A DNA stretch of 64,000 nucleotides from Lactobacillus kimbladii (GTDB lineage Bacteria > Bacillota > Bacilli > Lactobacillales > Lactobacillaceae). This document shows positions 1 through 8,063 of this stretch, piece after piece; position 1 is the stretch's first letter; each line of letters starts with the position of its first letter. Location of the stretch: positions 124,001 through 188,000 of the forward strand of contig NZ_SCMB01000002.1 of assembly GCF_014323605.1 (NCBI RefSeq), written 5' to 3'. The notes under the pieces were generated by a model. That model did not search any database, was not told where the DNA came from, and saw only the letters and a program-made list of their open reading frames with translations. Made by a program: the position numbers and the translations under genes.

Positions 1-267
1 TTGAGCGCCTAAATATGAACCACCAATACCGATACAAACTAAAACTTCAGAGTCACTTTGAATCTTTTGGGCTGCTTTTTTGATTCTGGCAAATTCCTCT
101 TTATCATAATTAACGGGCAAATCGACCCAACCCAGAAAATCATTGCCTGCACCTGAACCATCTCTAAGTTCCTTGTCGGCAACGCTAACTAAAGCTTGCA
201 TCTCGCTTAGTTCATTATCGTGAACAAATGGTGTTAGTTTTGTGCCATCAAATTTAATTAAACTCAT
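1..267 (-). CDS. pgi: Glucose-6-phosphate isomerase, N-terminal part (runs off the window)
   Basis: Interconverts glucose-6-phosphate and fructose-6-phosphate in the cytosol, the second step of glycolysis. The 89 visible codons begin MSLIKFD and reach the family segment [11 protein letters not shown], the start of the sugar-phosphate-binding SIS fold. The start is an ATG at 265-267 preceded by a GGAGAG ribosome site. The reading frame is open to base 1, so the C-terminal part (most of a protein of about 450 residues) lies outside the window. Identification rests on strong family similarity of this short segment. It is a single transcription unit with its own promoter, downstream of the vanZ-like gene on the same strand. 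Confidence 0.93.
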   Translation of the reverse strand, partial: MSLIKFDGTKLTPFVHDNELSEMQALVSVADKELRDGSGAGNDFLGWVDLPVNYDKEEFARIKKAAQKIQSDSEVLVCIGIGGSYLGAQ

Positions 268-311
268 AAACACGCTCTCCTTACTGAATTAAATATGTAT
301 TTCACAAGAAC

Positions 312-340
312 ATTTTAGCAATCTTATTTTACAAATACCA
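312..340 (-). promoter_or_regulatory. Putative pgi promoter (extended -10)
   Basis: On the minus strand TGCTAAAAT is an extended -10 (TGnTAAAAT) with a weak -35 (TGGTAT) 17 bases upstream. It lies about 45 bases before the pgi start. Promoter assignment is by pattern only. Confidence 0.4.
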
Positions 341-346
341 GTGCTT

Positions 347-973
347 TTAGTTAGTTTTACGCGTCTTTCTCCTGATTATCATTACAAGCCAATAGCAGAA
401 ATATCCAATTACCGTTCCACAACTGTTAAAGAACACATCATCAATATCTGTAACTCCAGTTTCCAGTAAAAACTGCATCCCCTCAATAAAAACTGAAAAA
501 ATGATACCAGCGAGGACAACACGCCAGAAGGTTTGCTTTTTGGAAAAAACAAATGGTGATAAAAATCCAAATGGAATAAAGCACAGAATGTTACCCAAAG
601 AATTGTATACAAAGTCTAGCCTGCTGGGGGCATGATACATTTTCCAGGTTTCCCTCAAAAAGACAAAATTTATTTCGTTTAAAGGTCTGTGCAGATTAAG
701 GGTCAGGTTCCATGGAAAATAAGTGTTACGAAAAGTAGTTAACATCAGCACTAAAATTAAATAAAAAGCAAATAACCATACTGACGCTTCAGATTTAATT
801 GTACGCCGACTCCTAATAGTCATTAGCCAGATTAAGCGTATTACCATAAAAAACAGGAAATAAAAGATAGTTTTATCAAGTGCCAGTACAATCAACTTAA
901 TCAATGCAAAATGATTTATTTTAGTAGCGTAAAGTTGCGAAAGCAGGTTATATAATGGTCCTAAAAATATCAT
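347..973 (-). CDS. VanZ-like family membrane protein
   Basis: A 208-residue integral membrane protein with about five hydrophobic segments. The C-terminal half carries the VanZ-family signature: an N-x-x-G-N stretch before FIPFGFL (around residues 125-138), then E-G-x-Q, then TDIDDVFFNSCGTVIGY (around residues 173-190). VanZ relatives are linked with glycopeptide (teicoplanin) tolerance in enterococci, but most members in lactobacilli have no known role, so no resistance function is claimed. The ATG start has AGGAATTG upstream. It lies between pgi and the divergently transcribed LTA synthase, so it is probably a single-gene unit. Confidence 0.85.
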   Translation of the reverse strand: MIFLGPLYNLLSQLYATKINHFALIKLIVLALDKTIFYFLFFMVIRLIWLMTIRSRRTIKSEASVWLFAFYLILVLMLTTFRNTYFPWNLTLNLHRPLNEINFVFLRETWKMYHAPSRLDFVYNSLGNILCFIPFGFLSPFVFSKKQTFWRVVLAGIIFSVFIEGMQFLLETGVTDIDDVFFNSCGTVIGYFCYWLVMIIRRKTRKTN

Positions 974-1115
974 TCTGATTCAATTCCTAAAATATAGTTC
1001 ATTTAAATTATACTCAAGTTTCTGCAATTAATTATTAAAAAAGGTCTAACAAAACAGAAAAGATTGTCTAAAAGGACAGAAACTTTTAAAATAGTCTGAT
1101 AAGGGAGAGTTCATT

Positions 1116-3293
1116 TTGAATAAAAAAAATCTGACTAACTTCATTCAGACTCGTATAGGCTTTTTCTGCCTTCTGGTTGTTTTATTTGCGCTCAAGTACA
1201 TTTTTGCAGCCTACCATGATTTCAATTTGGGTATTTCAGATCCTTATCAACATATTATCATGTGGTTAAGTCCTGTCGGTAGTGCAATTTTACTAATGAG
1301 CATTGGATTATATTTTTCCAAGCCTCTTGTTTCATATTGTGCAATGGTCCTGCTTGATGTAGCAAATTCGGGACTGTTATTTGCTAATGTTCTTTACTAC
1401 CGTCAATTTTCTGATTTTATTACGGTGAAGACCATTACTAATGCTGGTAAAGTTGCACCTGGCTTAGGAAAAAGTGCAGTCGCACTGCTTCAACCTTCTG
1501 ACTTGTTGTTGTGGCTTGACCTTATCATAATTATCATATTACTAATTTCGCACAAAATCAGAATTGATCAAAAATCTTTTGGCCTCCTTACACCTTTTGC
1601 TGTTACTTCAGTTGGTGCTTTAATTTTAGTGCTAAATGTTTTTTTGGCTGAATCTTCCAGACCACGCTTGTTAGGTACTACATTCGATCGTTCATACATT
1701 GTTAAATATCTTGGTATTGATACCTACACGGTTTATGATGCTGTTAAAAATGAACAAACCGAACAGGTAAATAAAAATGCCAATACTGCTGATTTAAATA
1801 AAATTTTAGCTTATACCAAAAAAAATAAATTACCAGTAAATACAGAATATTTTGGTAAAGAAAAAGGCAAAAATGTAATAGTAATTCATTTGGAAAGCTT
1901 TCAACAGTTTTTAATTGATTTAAAAATTAATGGTAAGGAAGTTACTCCCTATCTCAATTCACTTTATCACAACAAACATACATTAAGTTTTGCCAATTTT
2001 TACCATCAAGTTGGAATTGGCCGAACCAGTGACGCCGAAAACATGCTGGAAACCAGCACCTATGGTATTTCTGACGGATCATTATTCACTGCCATGGGCA
2101 GCTCAAATACTTTTCAGGCTGCTCCTCAAATTTTGCGTCAACATGACAACTATACTTCTGCTGTATTTCATGGAAATGTTGGCACTTTTTGGAACCGTGA
2201 TGATGTTTATAAAAATATGGGTTATAACTATTTCTTTGACCAAAATTACTTTAGTCATGATAAAAATGACCATATTGGCTATGGCATCAAAGATAAAATT
2301 ATGTTTGCTGAAAGCATCAAATATTTAGAAAGGATGCAGCAGCCTTTTTATACTAAATTTATTACCGTTACAAATCATACTCCCTTTGACATGGACGAAG
2401 AGGATCTGGATACGAGTTTTAAAACCAGTGATACTTCAGACAATTCAATTAATAACTACTTTGAAACAGCCCATTATTTGGATCAATCTATCCGCGAATT
2501 TTTCAATTACCTGAAGAAATCAGGTTTGATTAAAAATACTATGGTTGTAATTTATGGAGATCATTATGGATTAACAAATTCTGAAAATGAAACTTTGGCA
2601 CCAATCGTAGGTGAAAGTTCTGACACTTGGAATACTTATAATAATGTTCAAATGCAACGTGTACCTTTTATGATACATGCTACGAATTTAAAGGGAAAAA
2701 TCAAACAGGAAGTTGCAGGTGAAATAGATGTATTGCCGACTTTGCTCCACCTTCTGGGAATTTCAAATCGTAATTATATACAGTTTGGCAGTGATCTGCT
2801 AGCTCCAAAATATCGCCCGTGGCTTACTTTTAGGAACGGAACTATTGTTAGTCAGAAATATGTTATTACTGGAAGTAAGGGCTTAAAGGGCATTGTTTAC
2901 GACCGCAAAAGCGGTAAGCAGATCATTAATTTTACAGAACAAGAAAAATATGAAATTACAAAGTTGGCAAAAGAAGGCAAAAAGTCGCTGAAATACTCTG
3001 ATTTATTAAATAATCATAATTTATTGCGTTTTTACACTCCTGGCGGTTTTAAACCTGTTGACCCCACTCAGTTCGACTATTTAACCAATTACAGACAGAT
3101 GGAAGACCTCCGACAGAAATTGAAAAATAAATCCACAGCCCTTATAAGCAAACAACGCAAATCTACTACCAGGTTATACAAAACGGACGCTACAGAGCTT
3201 AAGGGTCGTGAAGATGAAATCACAACAATTCCAGAATCTGTTTCTGGCAATCATTTAACTGAAAAGCAGAATAAACCTAGAAAAAAATCGTAA
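1116..3293 (+). CDS. ltaS: Lipoteichoic acid synthase family protein (LtaS-type sulfatase fold)
   Basis: Polymerises glycerol-phosphate from phosphatidylglycerol onto a glycolipid anchor outside the membrane. The protein is 725 residues. The first ~180 contain about five membrane segments, followed by an extracellular sulfatase-type domain. Manganese and catalytic residues of LtaS are visible: the Glu of VIVIHLESF, the nucleophile Thr304 in GRTSDAENM, the His of TVTNHTPF, and the Asp-His of IYGDHYG. The start is a TTG with AGGGAGAG six bases upstream. The last ~100 residues form a lysine/arginine-rich tail beyond the catalytic domain, longer than the staphylococcal enzyme. Lactobacilli may carry several paralogues, so it could be an accessory LTA primase or synthase instead of the main enzyme. 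Confidence 0.9.
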   Translation: MNKKNLTNFIQTRIGFFCLLVVLFALKYIFAAYHDFNLGISDPYQHIIMWLSPVGSAILLMSIGLYFSKPLVSYCAMVLLDVANSGLLFANVLYYRQFSDFITVKTITNAGKVAPGLGKSAVALLQPSDLLLWLDLIIIIILLISHKIRIDQKSFGLLTPFAVTSVGALILVLNVFLAESSRPRLLGTTFDRSYIVKYLGIDTYTVYDAVKNEQTEQVNKNANTADLNKILAYTKKNKLPVNTEYFGKEKGKNVIVIHLESFQQFLIDLKINGKEVTPYLNSLYHNKHTLSFANFYHQVGIGRTSDAENMLETSTYGISDGSLFTAMGSSNTFQAAPQILRQHDNYTSAVFHGNVGTFWNRDDVYKNMGYNYFFDQNYFSHDKNDHIGYGIKDKIMFAESIKYLERMQQPFYTKFITVTNHTPFDMDEEDLDTSFKTSDTSDNSINNYFETAHYLDQSIREFFNYLKKSGLIKNTMVVIYGDHYGLTNSENETLAPIVGESSDTWNTYNNVQMQRVPFMIHATNLKGKIKQEVAGEIDVLPTLLHLLGISNRNYIQFGSDLLAPKYRPWLTFRNGTIVSQKYVITGSKGLKGIVYDRKSGKQIINFTEQEKYEITKLAKEGKKSLKYSDLLNNHNLLRFYTPGGFKPVDPTQFDYLTNYRQMEDLRQKLKNKSTALISKQRKSTTRLYKTDATELKGREDEITTIPESVSGNHLTEKQNKPRKKS

Positions 3294-3344
3294 AAAGTCA
3301 TATAATCAAGGAATAACCATAGTTTTTTAATTCTGGAGGTTTAA

Positions 3345-4211
3345 ATGAAATTTTTCATAATTGTTGTGCTGTTTTTGTTTTTATTACTCTCGTGCTGCCG
3401 GGTCGTCCCGCAAAACAATGAAGGTTTAATAGAAACATTAGGAAAATATTCCAGAACAGTAAAAGCAGGTTTAGTGCTAATCATTCCGGTAATACAGAGG
3501 TTGCGCAAAGTTTCCCTGGCAATGTTTCCGGCAGAAATTTCGAAATATTCGATTATTACCAAAGACAACGCAGAAATTACTACCAGCTTAACCTTAAATT
3601 ACTTAGTAACTGATTCATATAAGTATTTTTACAATAATACCGATTCAGTTAAATCAATGGTTGAACTTATCCGTGGCCATTTAAGGGACATTATTGGACG
3701 GATGGATCTGAACGATGCTTTAGGCTCAACAAGTAGTATAAATAGTCAGCTTTCGGAGGCTATTGGAGATTTAACGGACGTTTATGGAATTCGTGTAGTC
3801 AGAGTCAACATTGACGAACTTTTGCCTAGCACTGAAATTCAAAAAGCCATGGACAAACAGCTAACTGCTGACCGAGAGAAAATAGCTGCTATTGAAAAGG
3901 CTGAAGGTGAAGCTAAAAATATTGAATTGACTACAAAGGCTAAAAATGATGCTTTAATTGCAACAGCTAAGGCTAAGGCAGAAGCTGTTAAAACAGGAGC
4001 AGATGCTGAAGCATATCGTATAGATCAATTGCAAGCGAGTCTGGCTAAGGCTAGTGATGGCTACTTTAAAAATCAGAGTCTGGACAGTTTCAATAATTTA
4101 GCCAAGGGACCTGACAACCTAATTGTAGTTAATAAAGACGACCTCACAAATCTGGGAAGCATTCCAGCAACTGCAAAGATTTGGCATGAGACAATTAAAG
4201 ATAAAGAATAA
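3345..4211 (+). CDS. SPFH/band 7 (prohibitin-like) membrane-anchored protein
   Basis: A 288-residue protein of the stomatin/prohibitin/QmcA class, which forms oligomeric scaffolds at the membrane and often modulates membrane proteases. A hydrophobic N-terminal anchor (residues 3-17) is followed by the motif VVPQNNEGLIETLGKY typical of the band 7 start. The SPFH domain runs to about residue 185. An Ala/Lys/Glu-rich coiled-coil follows (about residues 170-235, with repeats such as KAEGEAKN and AKAKAEAVK). It is shorter than FloT flotillins and closer to QmcA-like proteins. The start is an ATG behind CTGGAGGT. It sits 51 bases after ltaS and may be cotranscribed with it. It ends at a two-way terminator. 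Confidence 0.88.
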   Translation: MKFFIIVVLFLFLLLSCCRVVPQNNEGLIETLGKYSRTVKAGLVLIIPVIQRLRKVSLAMFPAEISKYSIITKDNAEITTSLTLNYLVTDSYKYFYNNTDSVKSMVELIRGHLRDIIGRMDLNDALGSTSSINSQLSEAIGDLTDVYGIRVVRVNIDELLPSTEIQKAMDKQLTADREKIAAIEKAEGEAKNIELTTKAKNDALIATAKAKAEAVKTGADAEAYRIDQLQASLAKASDGYFKNQSLDSFNNLAKGPDNLIVVNKDDLTNLGSIPATAKIWHETIKDKE

Positions 4212-4224
4212 ATTTTGAAAACCA

Positions 4225-4257
4225 AAAAATCATTTCCGCATTTGGAAATGATTTTTT
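4225..4257. terminator. Bidirectional rho-independent terminator
   Basis: A 12-bp inverted repeat (AAAATCATTTCC / GGAAATGATTTT) with A and T tracts on either side. It separates the convergent SPFH and histidine kinase genes and overlaps the kinase stop codon. Confidence 0.85.
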
Positions 4258-5708
4258 TAGTTTTCGAGGTATTGCTCATAGCCGCGATCAAATAAAATAA
4301 TTGTAAATTCAGCCCCATGATTTATTTCTGACTGCACGCTTATTTTGCCTCCATGTTGTTTGATCAAAGAAGAAACGATTGCCAATCCTAAGCCATACTC
4401 TCCTTTACCAGAGCTGCTACGAGAAGTATCAGCTTTAAAATATCTTTCAAATACATATTTAATTTGTTGTTGATTCATCCCAATACCATTATCTTCAACA
4501 ATAATAGTTGTTGCATGAGCAACGCGATAGCCACTTATTTGAATTTCGCCATCGGAAGTAAACTGAATTGCATTTTGAACCAAATTAACCATTATCTGAG
4601 TAAAACGATCTTTATCAGCATAAATTGGCAGATCCCTGGGTGCATTGATAGTAAGTGTATCATTGACCTTGGCAGCATTTTGTTTAAGCTGCATTGTTAC
4701 ATCATCTAGCGTTTTTCTAGCATTAAAGGTGGTCTTAACTAAGTTTATTTGATTATTACGAATTTTTTCATAATCCAAATTTTCGTTAACTAATCGAATC
4801 AGACGCTTAGTTTCCCTATTCATCAAGGCAATAGATTTGGGCTTAGCTTTATCGGGAATAGCATCATATTGTAAACCTTCTAGAATACCATTAATAGTAG
4901 TCAAAGGCGTACGCATTTCATGAGCCGCATCAGCCATAAATTGATCACGCCTTTTTTCCTGCTCCTTAACTTCTTGGTTTGATTTTTTTAAAACGCGAAC
5001 CATCTGATTGAAGTTGTCAGCCAGCTGAGTTATCTCATCATTTCCACTATAATTTGTTTGGACGTCAAAATCACCAGCAGCAACTTTTTTAGTAGCACTT
5101 GACAGCTTTTTTATTCTGTCCGTTGCATAAAAAGAAAGAATCAAACTAAGCATCAAGCCCACAATAATTGCTGAAACAAGAGCACTAAACAAATTTTGCT
5201 TAGCTATTGTCACCGGTCTTTCCACTTTGGCAACTCGGACGCCTAACCAAATCGCTCCAATAAATTTACCTTTGTCTTTCCATGGTAAAAGAACGCCAGT
5301 ACAAGCAGCTTTTTTATGCCCTAAGCTGGAAAGAGCCTCATTATTATTTTTGATGTGAAGCTTCTTTCCCTGTCTTAATTGCATAACGCGTTTTGAAGTT
5401 AAGCTTATGTTTTCACTTTTCTCAGGATAGATTTGGGTTCCATGCTTATCAAAAACACTAAGATAAACCCTATCACTATGGAGAACGAATTCTAATTTAT
5501 GCAAAAATTTGGGGTTCAACATGGCCGAGCCATTTTTTTCATCGCTTACGGCTAAAGTACCTAAAGCTGAGGCAAAATCCTCCATTCTCTGATAATTATA
5601 TTCATATGATTGTTTAGTTGCGTTATTTATTTCAGAAAAACCGATTATTGATACCGTAGTAAGAATGATTAGTAAAAAGCTAAGCATATGCTGATAAATT
5701 AACTTCAT
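4257..5708 (-). CDS. Sensor histidine kinase (HAMP-HisKA-HATPase)
   Basis: The membrane sensor of a two-component pair, 483 residues. Two transmembrane segments (about 8-25 and 172-195) flank an extracytoplasmic sensor region. This is followed by a HAMP linker (about 195-245), the dimerisation/phosphoacceptor domain with the H box AAHEMRTPL (His263), and an ATPase domain with the N box VQNAIQF, VEDNGIGM and the G box GEYGLGLAI. It is nine bases downstream of its response regulator and in the same operon. The stimulus cannot be read from the sequence. The organisation resembles envelope-stress kinases of the CroS/BaeS type, but this is only an analogy. Confidence 0.92.
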   Translation of the reverse strand: MKLIYQHMLSFLLIILTTVSIIGFSEINNATKQSYEYNYQRMEDFASALGTLAVSDEKNGSAMLNPKFLHKLEFVLHSDRVYLSVFDKHGTQIYPEKSENISLTSKRVMQLRQGKKLHIKNNNEALSSLGHKKAACTGVLLPWKDKGKFIGAIWLGVRVAKVERPVTIAKQNLFSALVSAIIVGLMLSLILSFYATDRIKKLSSATKKVAAGDFDVQTNYSGNDEITQLADNFNQMVRVLKKSNQEVKEQEKRRDQFMADAAHEMRTPLTTINGILEGLQYDAIPDKAKPKSIALMNRETKRLIRLVNENLDYEKIRNNQINLVKTTFNARKTLDDVTMQLKQNAAKVNDTLTINAPRDLPIYADKDRFTQIMVNLVQNAIQFTSDGEIQISGYRVAHATTIIVEDNGIGMNQQQIKYVFERYFKADTSRSSSGKGEYGLGLAIVSSLIKQHGGKISVQSEINHGAEFTIILFDRGYEQYLEN

Positions 5709-5716
5709 GTGAAAAC

Positions 5717-6436
5717 CTACGAATCATCAAATTTATAGCCAACGCCCCAAACGGTTTGGATGACATTTGCACCTACTTTTTCCAATTTTTGGCGCAATTT
5801 TTTAATATGTGCATCCACGGTGCGATCTTCGCCATAATAATCATAACCCCAGACAGACTCTAACAATTGTTCACGAGAAAATACTTGTTTGGGCTTCTGT
5901 GCCATGGTATAGAGTAAATCAAACTCTTTAGGTGTAATATTTTCAACATATTGACCATCATAAAGCACCTCACGCCGACTTTTAGAAATTTTTATGTGAT
6001 CAGTTTCGACATCAAATTTTTCAGTATTCTCTGCTGATTTTGTTTGTTCCTGCTTATCATCAATTCTAATCCTACGTTGTAAAGCTTTGATGCGGGCTAT
6101 TAAAGCTAGTGGACTAAATGGTTTAGACACATAGTCATCAGCACCAGCATTAAATCCTTGAATCTGCTCTTCTTCACTACTACGAGCAGTCAACATGATA
6201 ATTGGTATGGTAGGTGAAATTGCACAAACTTCTTTAGCAACTTCTATGCCATCTTTTTTTGGCAAATTAAGGTCTAATGTTATTAAATCATACTGATCAG
6301 GATTTTTAGCAAACATTTTAACGGCTTGTTCTCCATCAGTTGCAATATCCGTTGTCCATCCTTCTTTTTCAAAGAATATCTCCATCATTTCTGCAACCGA
6401 CTGATCATCCTCGACCATTAAAATTTTCAGTTTCAT
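5717..6436 (-). CDS. OmpR/PhoB-family response regulator
   Basis: A DNA-binding response regulator of 239 residues. The receiver domain (1-120) has the acidic pair EDD near residues 9-11, the phosphoacceptor Asp55 in TLDLNLPKKDG, the switch Thr in MLTARS, and Lys in DDYVSKPF. A winged-helix output domain follows (about 140-237), with the typical TPKEFDLL and VWGVGYKF elements. Its ATG overlaps the stop of the upstream membrane protein gene (AAATGA), so translation is coupled. It precedes the partner kinase. The regulon is unknown, but the cotranscribed small membrane protein is a candidate accessory component. Confidence 0.94.
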   Translation of the reverse strand: MKLKILMVEDDQSVAEMMEIFFEKEGWTTDIATDGEQAVKMFAKNPDQYDLITLDLNLPKKDGIEVAKEVCAISPTIPIIMLTARSSEEEQIQGFNAGADDYVSKPFSPLALIARIKALQRRIRIDDKQEQTKSAENTEKFDVETDHIKISKSRREVLYDGQYVENITPKEFDLLYTMAQKPKQVFSREQLLESVWGYDYYGEDRTVDAHIKKLRQKLEKVGANVIQTVWGVGYKFDDS

Positions 6437-6828
6437 TTTCGGTCCCTAAATCCTTTTGTTCTCTCCTTTTTTACTTTGTCAGGGTCTATGTAATCTGCTG
6501 GTAATTCATGGCGTTTTTGCAAAAAGCTTTTTAAACTTTTCTCCGTAGCCATGATTGGAAAGATAATGAAAAGATAAAATGTCAGCAGCCAAAGTAAAAA
6601 ATATCGATCCCATTTAAGTAAATGGATTCCAATCCCCAATACTAATTGGATTAAACCAAATATAATAAAATAGTAACTTGCCTTGTGCTGGGCAAATTTG
6701 AAACTAGCTTTATTAACTTGGGCCAAGTAGGAATAATAACTATAAAATGGACGTGGTCTTTTGGGAGGCGATATCAGCCATAACAGTCCAACTACCATAA
6801 TAATCGAACCGCACGCAATATAAATCAT
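6433..6828 (-). CDS. Small membrane protein of unknown function in a two-component operon
   Basis: 131 residues with about three to four hydrophobic helices (around 1-19, 49-67, 73-93) and a basic, charged C-terminal tail (KVKKERTKGFRDRK). I do not recognise the family. It begins at an ATG behind GGAAAAG, 32 bases after manA, and overlaps the response regulator start by four bases. That arrangement suggests it works with, or is expressed as part of, the two-component system. It could be an accessory sensor or a structural membrane protein. No catalytic motif is visible. Confidence 0.75.
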   Translation of the reverse strand: MIYIACGSIIMVVGLLWLISPPKRPRPFYSYYSYLAQVNKASFKFAQHKASYYFIIFGLIQLVLGIGIHLLKWDRYFLLWLLTFYLFIIFPIMATEKSLKSFLQKRHELPADYIDPDKVKKERTKGFRDRK

Positions 6829-6860
6829 TCTCTTTTCCTTTCCATCTTAAGACTTAAGAA

Positions 6861-7829
6861 TTAATCCTGATTGCCAGGAGTAGAAATAACCATTTTCATA
6901 TTACCTAAAAATTTAAATTCCTTAATATTATTCGGAATTATCATATTTGTACCAATAGATAAATTAAAAGTCTTGTTTTCACACTCAATTGTACCTGAAC
7001 CATTAATAATTGTTACTAATAAGAAAGGATGCCCATTTAAGCCAGTATTCCACTGACCATTTAAATCTATTTGCCACAAGTAAAAATGAGGAGACAGTGG
7101 TGGCTGCACCAAGGTCTTAATAATGGCATCTTGCTTTTTGCTAGTTGTTATTTTAAGTTTAGGATCAACGTGAGGTACTTGAGTGACATCAATAGACTTC
7201 TGGGTGTGCAGCTCCCTTTTTTTGCCAGTCTTTTGATCTACACGATCATAATCATATAAACGGTAGGTAACATCACTTGACTGCTGCGTTTCAATAACTA
7301 AAATACCTTTAGTCAGTGCGTGAATCGTTCCCGAGGGGACATAGAAAAAGTCTCCGGCTTTGACAGGAACCTTGCGTAATAATTTGTCCCACTCGCCTTT
7401 GTGAATCATATCTGCAAGTTCTGAACGTGTTTTAGCAGTATGACCATATATTAGATATGACCCTGGATCTGCCTGTAAAACATACCAGCTTTCTGTCTTT
7501 CCACTGTCATTTTCTACTTTGCGGGCATAATCATCGTTGGGATGAACCTGTACAGATAGATTATCATTGGCATCCAAAAATTTTACAAGAAGTGGGAACT
7601 CTTCACTATCGGGGTTACCAAATAGTTCCGGATTTTCGTGATACACTTTACGTAAGCTTTGTCCTTCAAAGTCACCATTTGTAATAGTTGAAGCATCATC
7701 TTTATAACCGGAAATAACCCAAGCTTCACCTACTTTACCATCTGGTATATCATAATTAAAAATAGTTTTTAATTTGCGTCCGCCCCAAATTTTGGGTCTA
7801 AAATATGGGGTAAGAAAAAATGGTTCCAT
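6861..7829 (-). CDS. manA: Mannose-6-phosphate isomerase, class I
   Basis: Zinc-dependent enzyme interconverting mannose-6-phosphate and fructose-6-phosphate. It links mannose taken up by the PTS to glycolysis and supplies mannose-6-phosphate for glycans. 322 residues in the Bacillus-type length class, with an opening PYFRPKIWGG, metal-site motif SVQVHPND (about residues 93-100), the Glu of KTESWYVL, and the His of GTIHAL. A GTG nine bases upstream is in frame but lies inside the Shine-Dalgarno sequence (GAGGTG), so the ATG at 7827-7829 is chosen. It is the first gene of a run continuing into the membrane protein and the two-component system. Confidence 0.94.
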   Translation of the reverse strand: MEPFFLTPYFRPKIWGGRKLKTIFNYDIPDGKVGEAWVISGYKDDASTITNGDFEGQSLRKVYHENPELFGNPDSEEFPLLVKFLDANDNLSVQVHPNDDYARKVENDSGKTESWYVLQADPGSYLIYGHTAKTRSELADMIHKGEWDKLLRKVPVKAGDFFYVPSGTIHALTKGILVIETQQSSDVTYRLYDYDRVDQKTGKKRELHTQKSIDVTQVPHVDPKLKITTSKKQDAIIKTLVQPPLSPHFYLWQIDLNGQWNTGLNGHPFLLVTIINGSGTIECENKTFNLSIGTNMIIPNNIKEFKFLGNMKMVISTPGNQD

Positions 7830-7991
7830 TATGATCACCTCACTATTAGTTTAATCTTTTAAACTATAAATTTAAAACTATTTTTTCAAATATGAAAACA
7901 ATTGTTATTATTTTAAGAGCTAATTTCCGTATAAAATACTTATAATGAATAATATCGCTTATTTTAATATATCGGTTTAAAAAGGCCAAAG

Positions 7992-8024
7992 AAAAAACCT
8001 GTCAGATTGATTTGACAGGTTTTT
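7992..8024 (-). terminator. Rho-independent terminator of the glpK-glpO operon
   Basis: The stem AAAAACCTGTCA/TGACAGGTTTTT, with a T run on the minus strand, lies about 40 bases after the glpO stop. The remaining bases to 8063 hold nothing recognisable. Confidence 0.85.
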
Positions 8025-8063
8025 AAATGGGGAATAATTTACTACTATTTTTATTGTTTTCTT

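Noticed and set aside
1040..1100. Hairpin in the leader of ltaS
   Set aside because: The stem AAAAG-TTGTCT/GGACAGAA-CTTTT has mismatches and no T tail. It is too weak to call a riboswitch or terminator.
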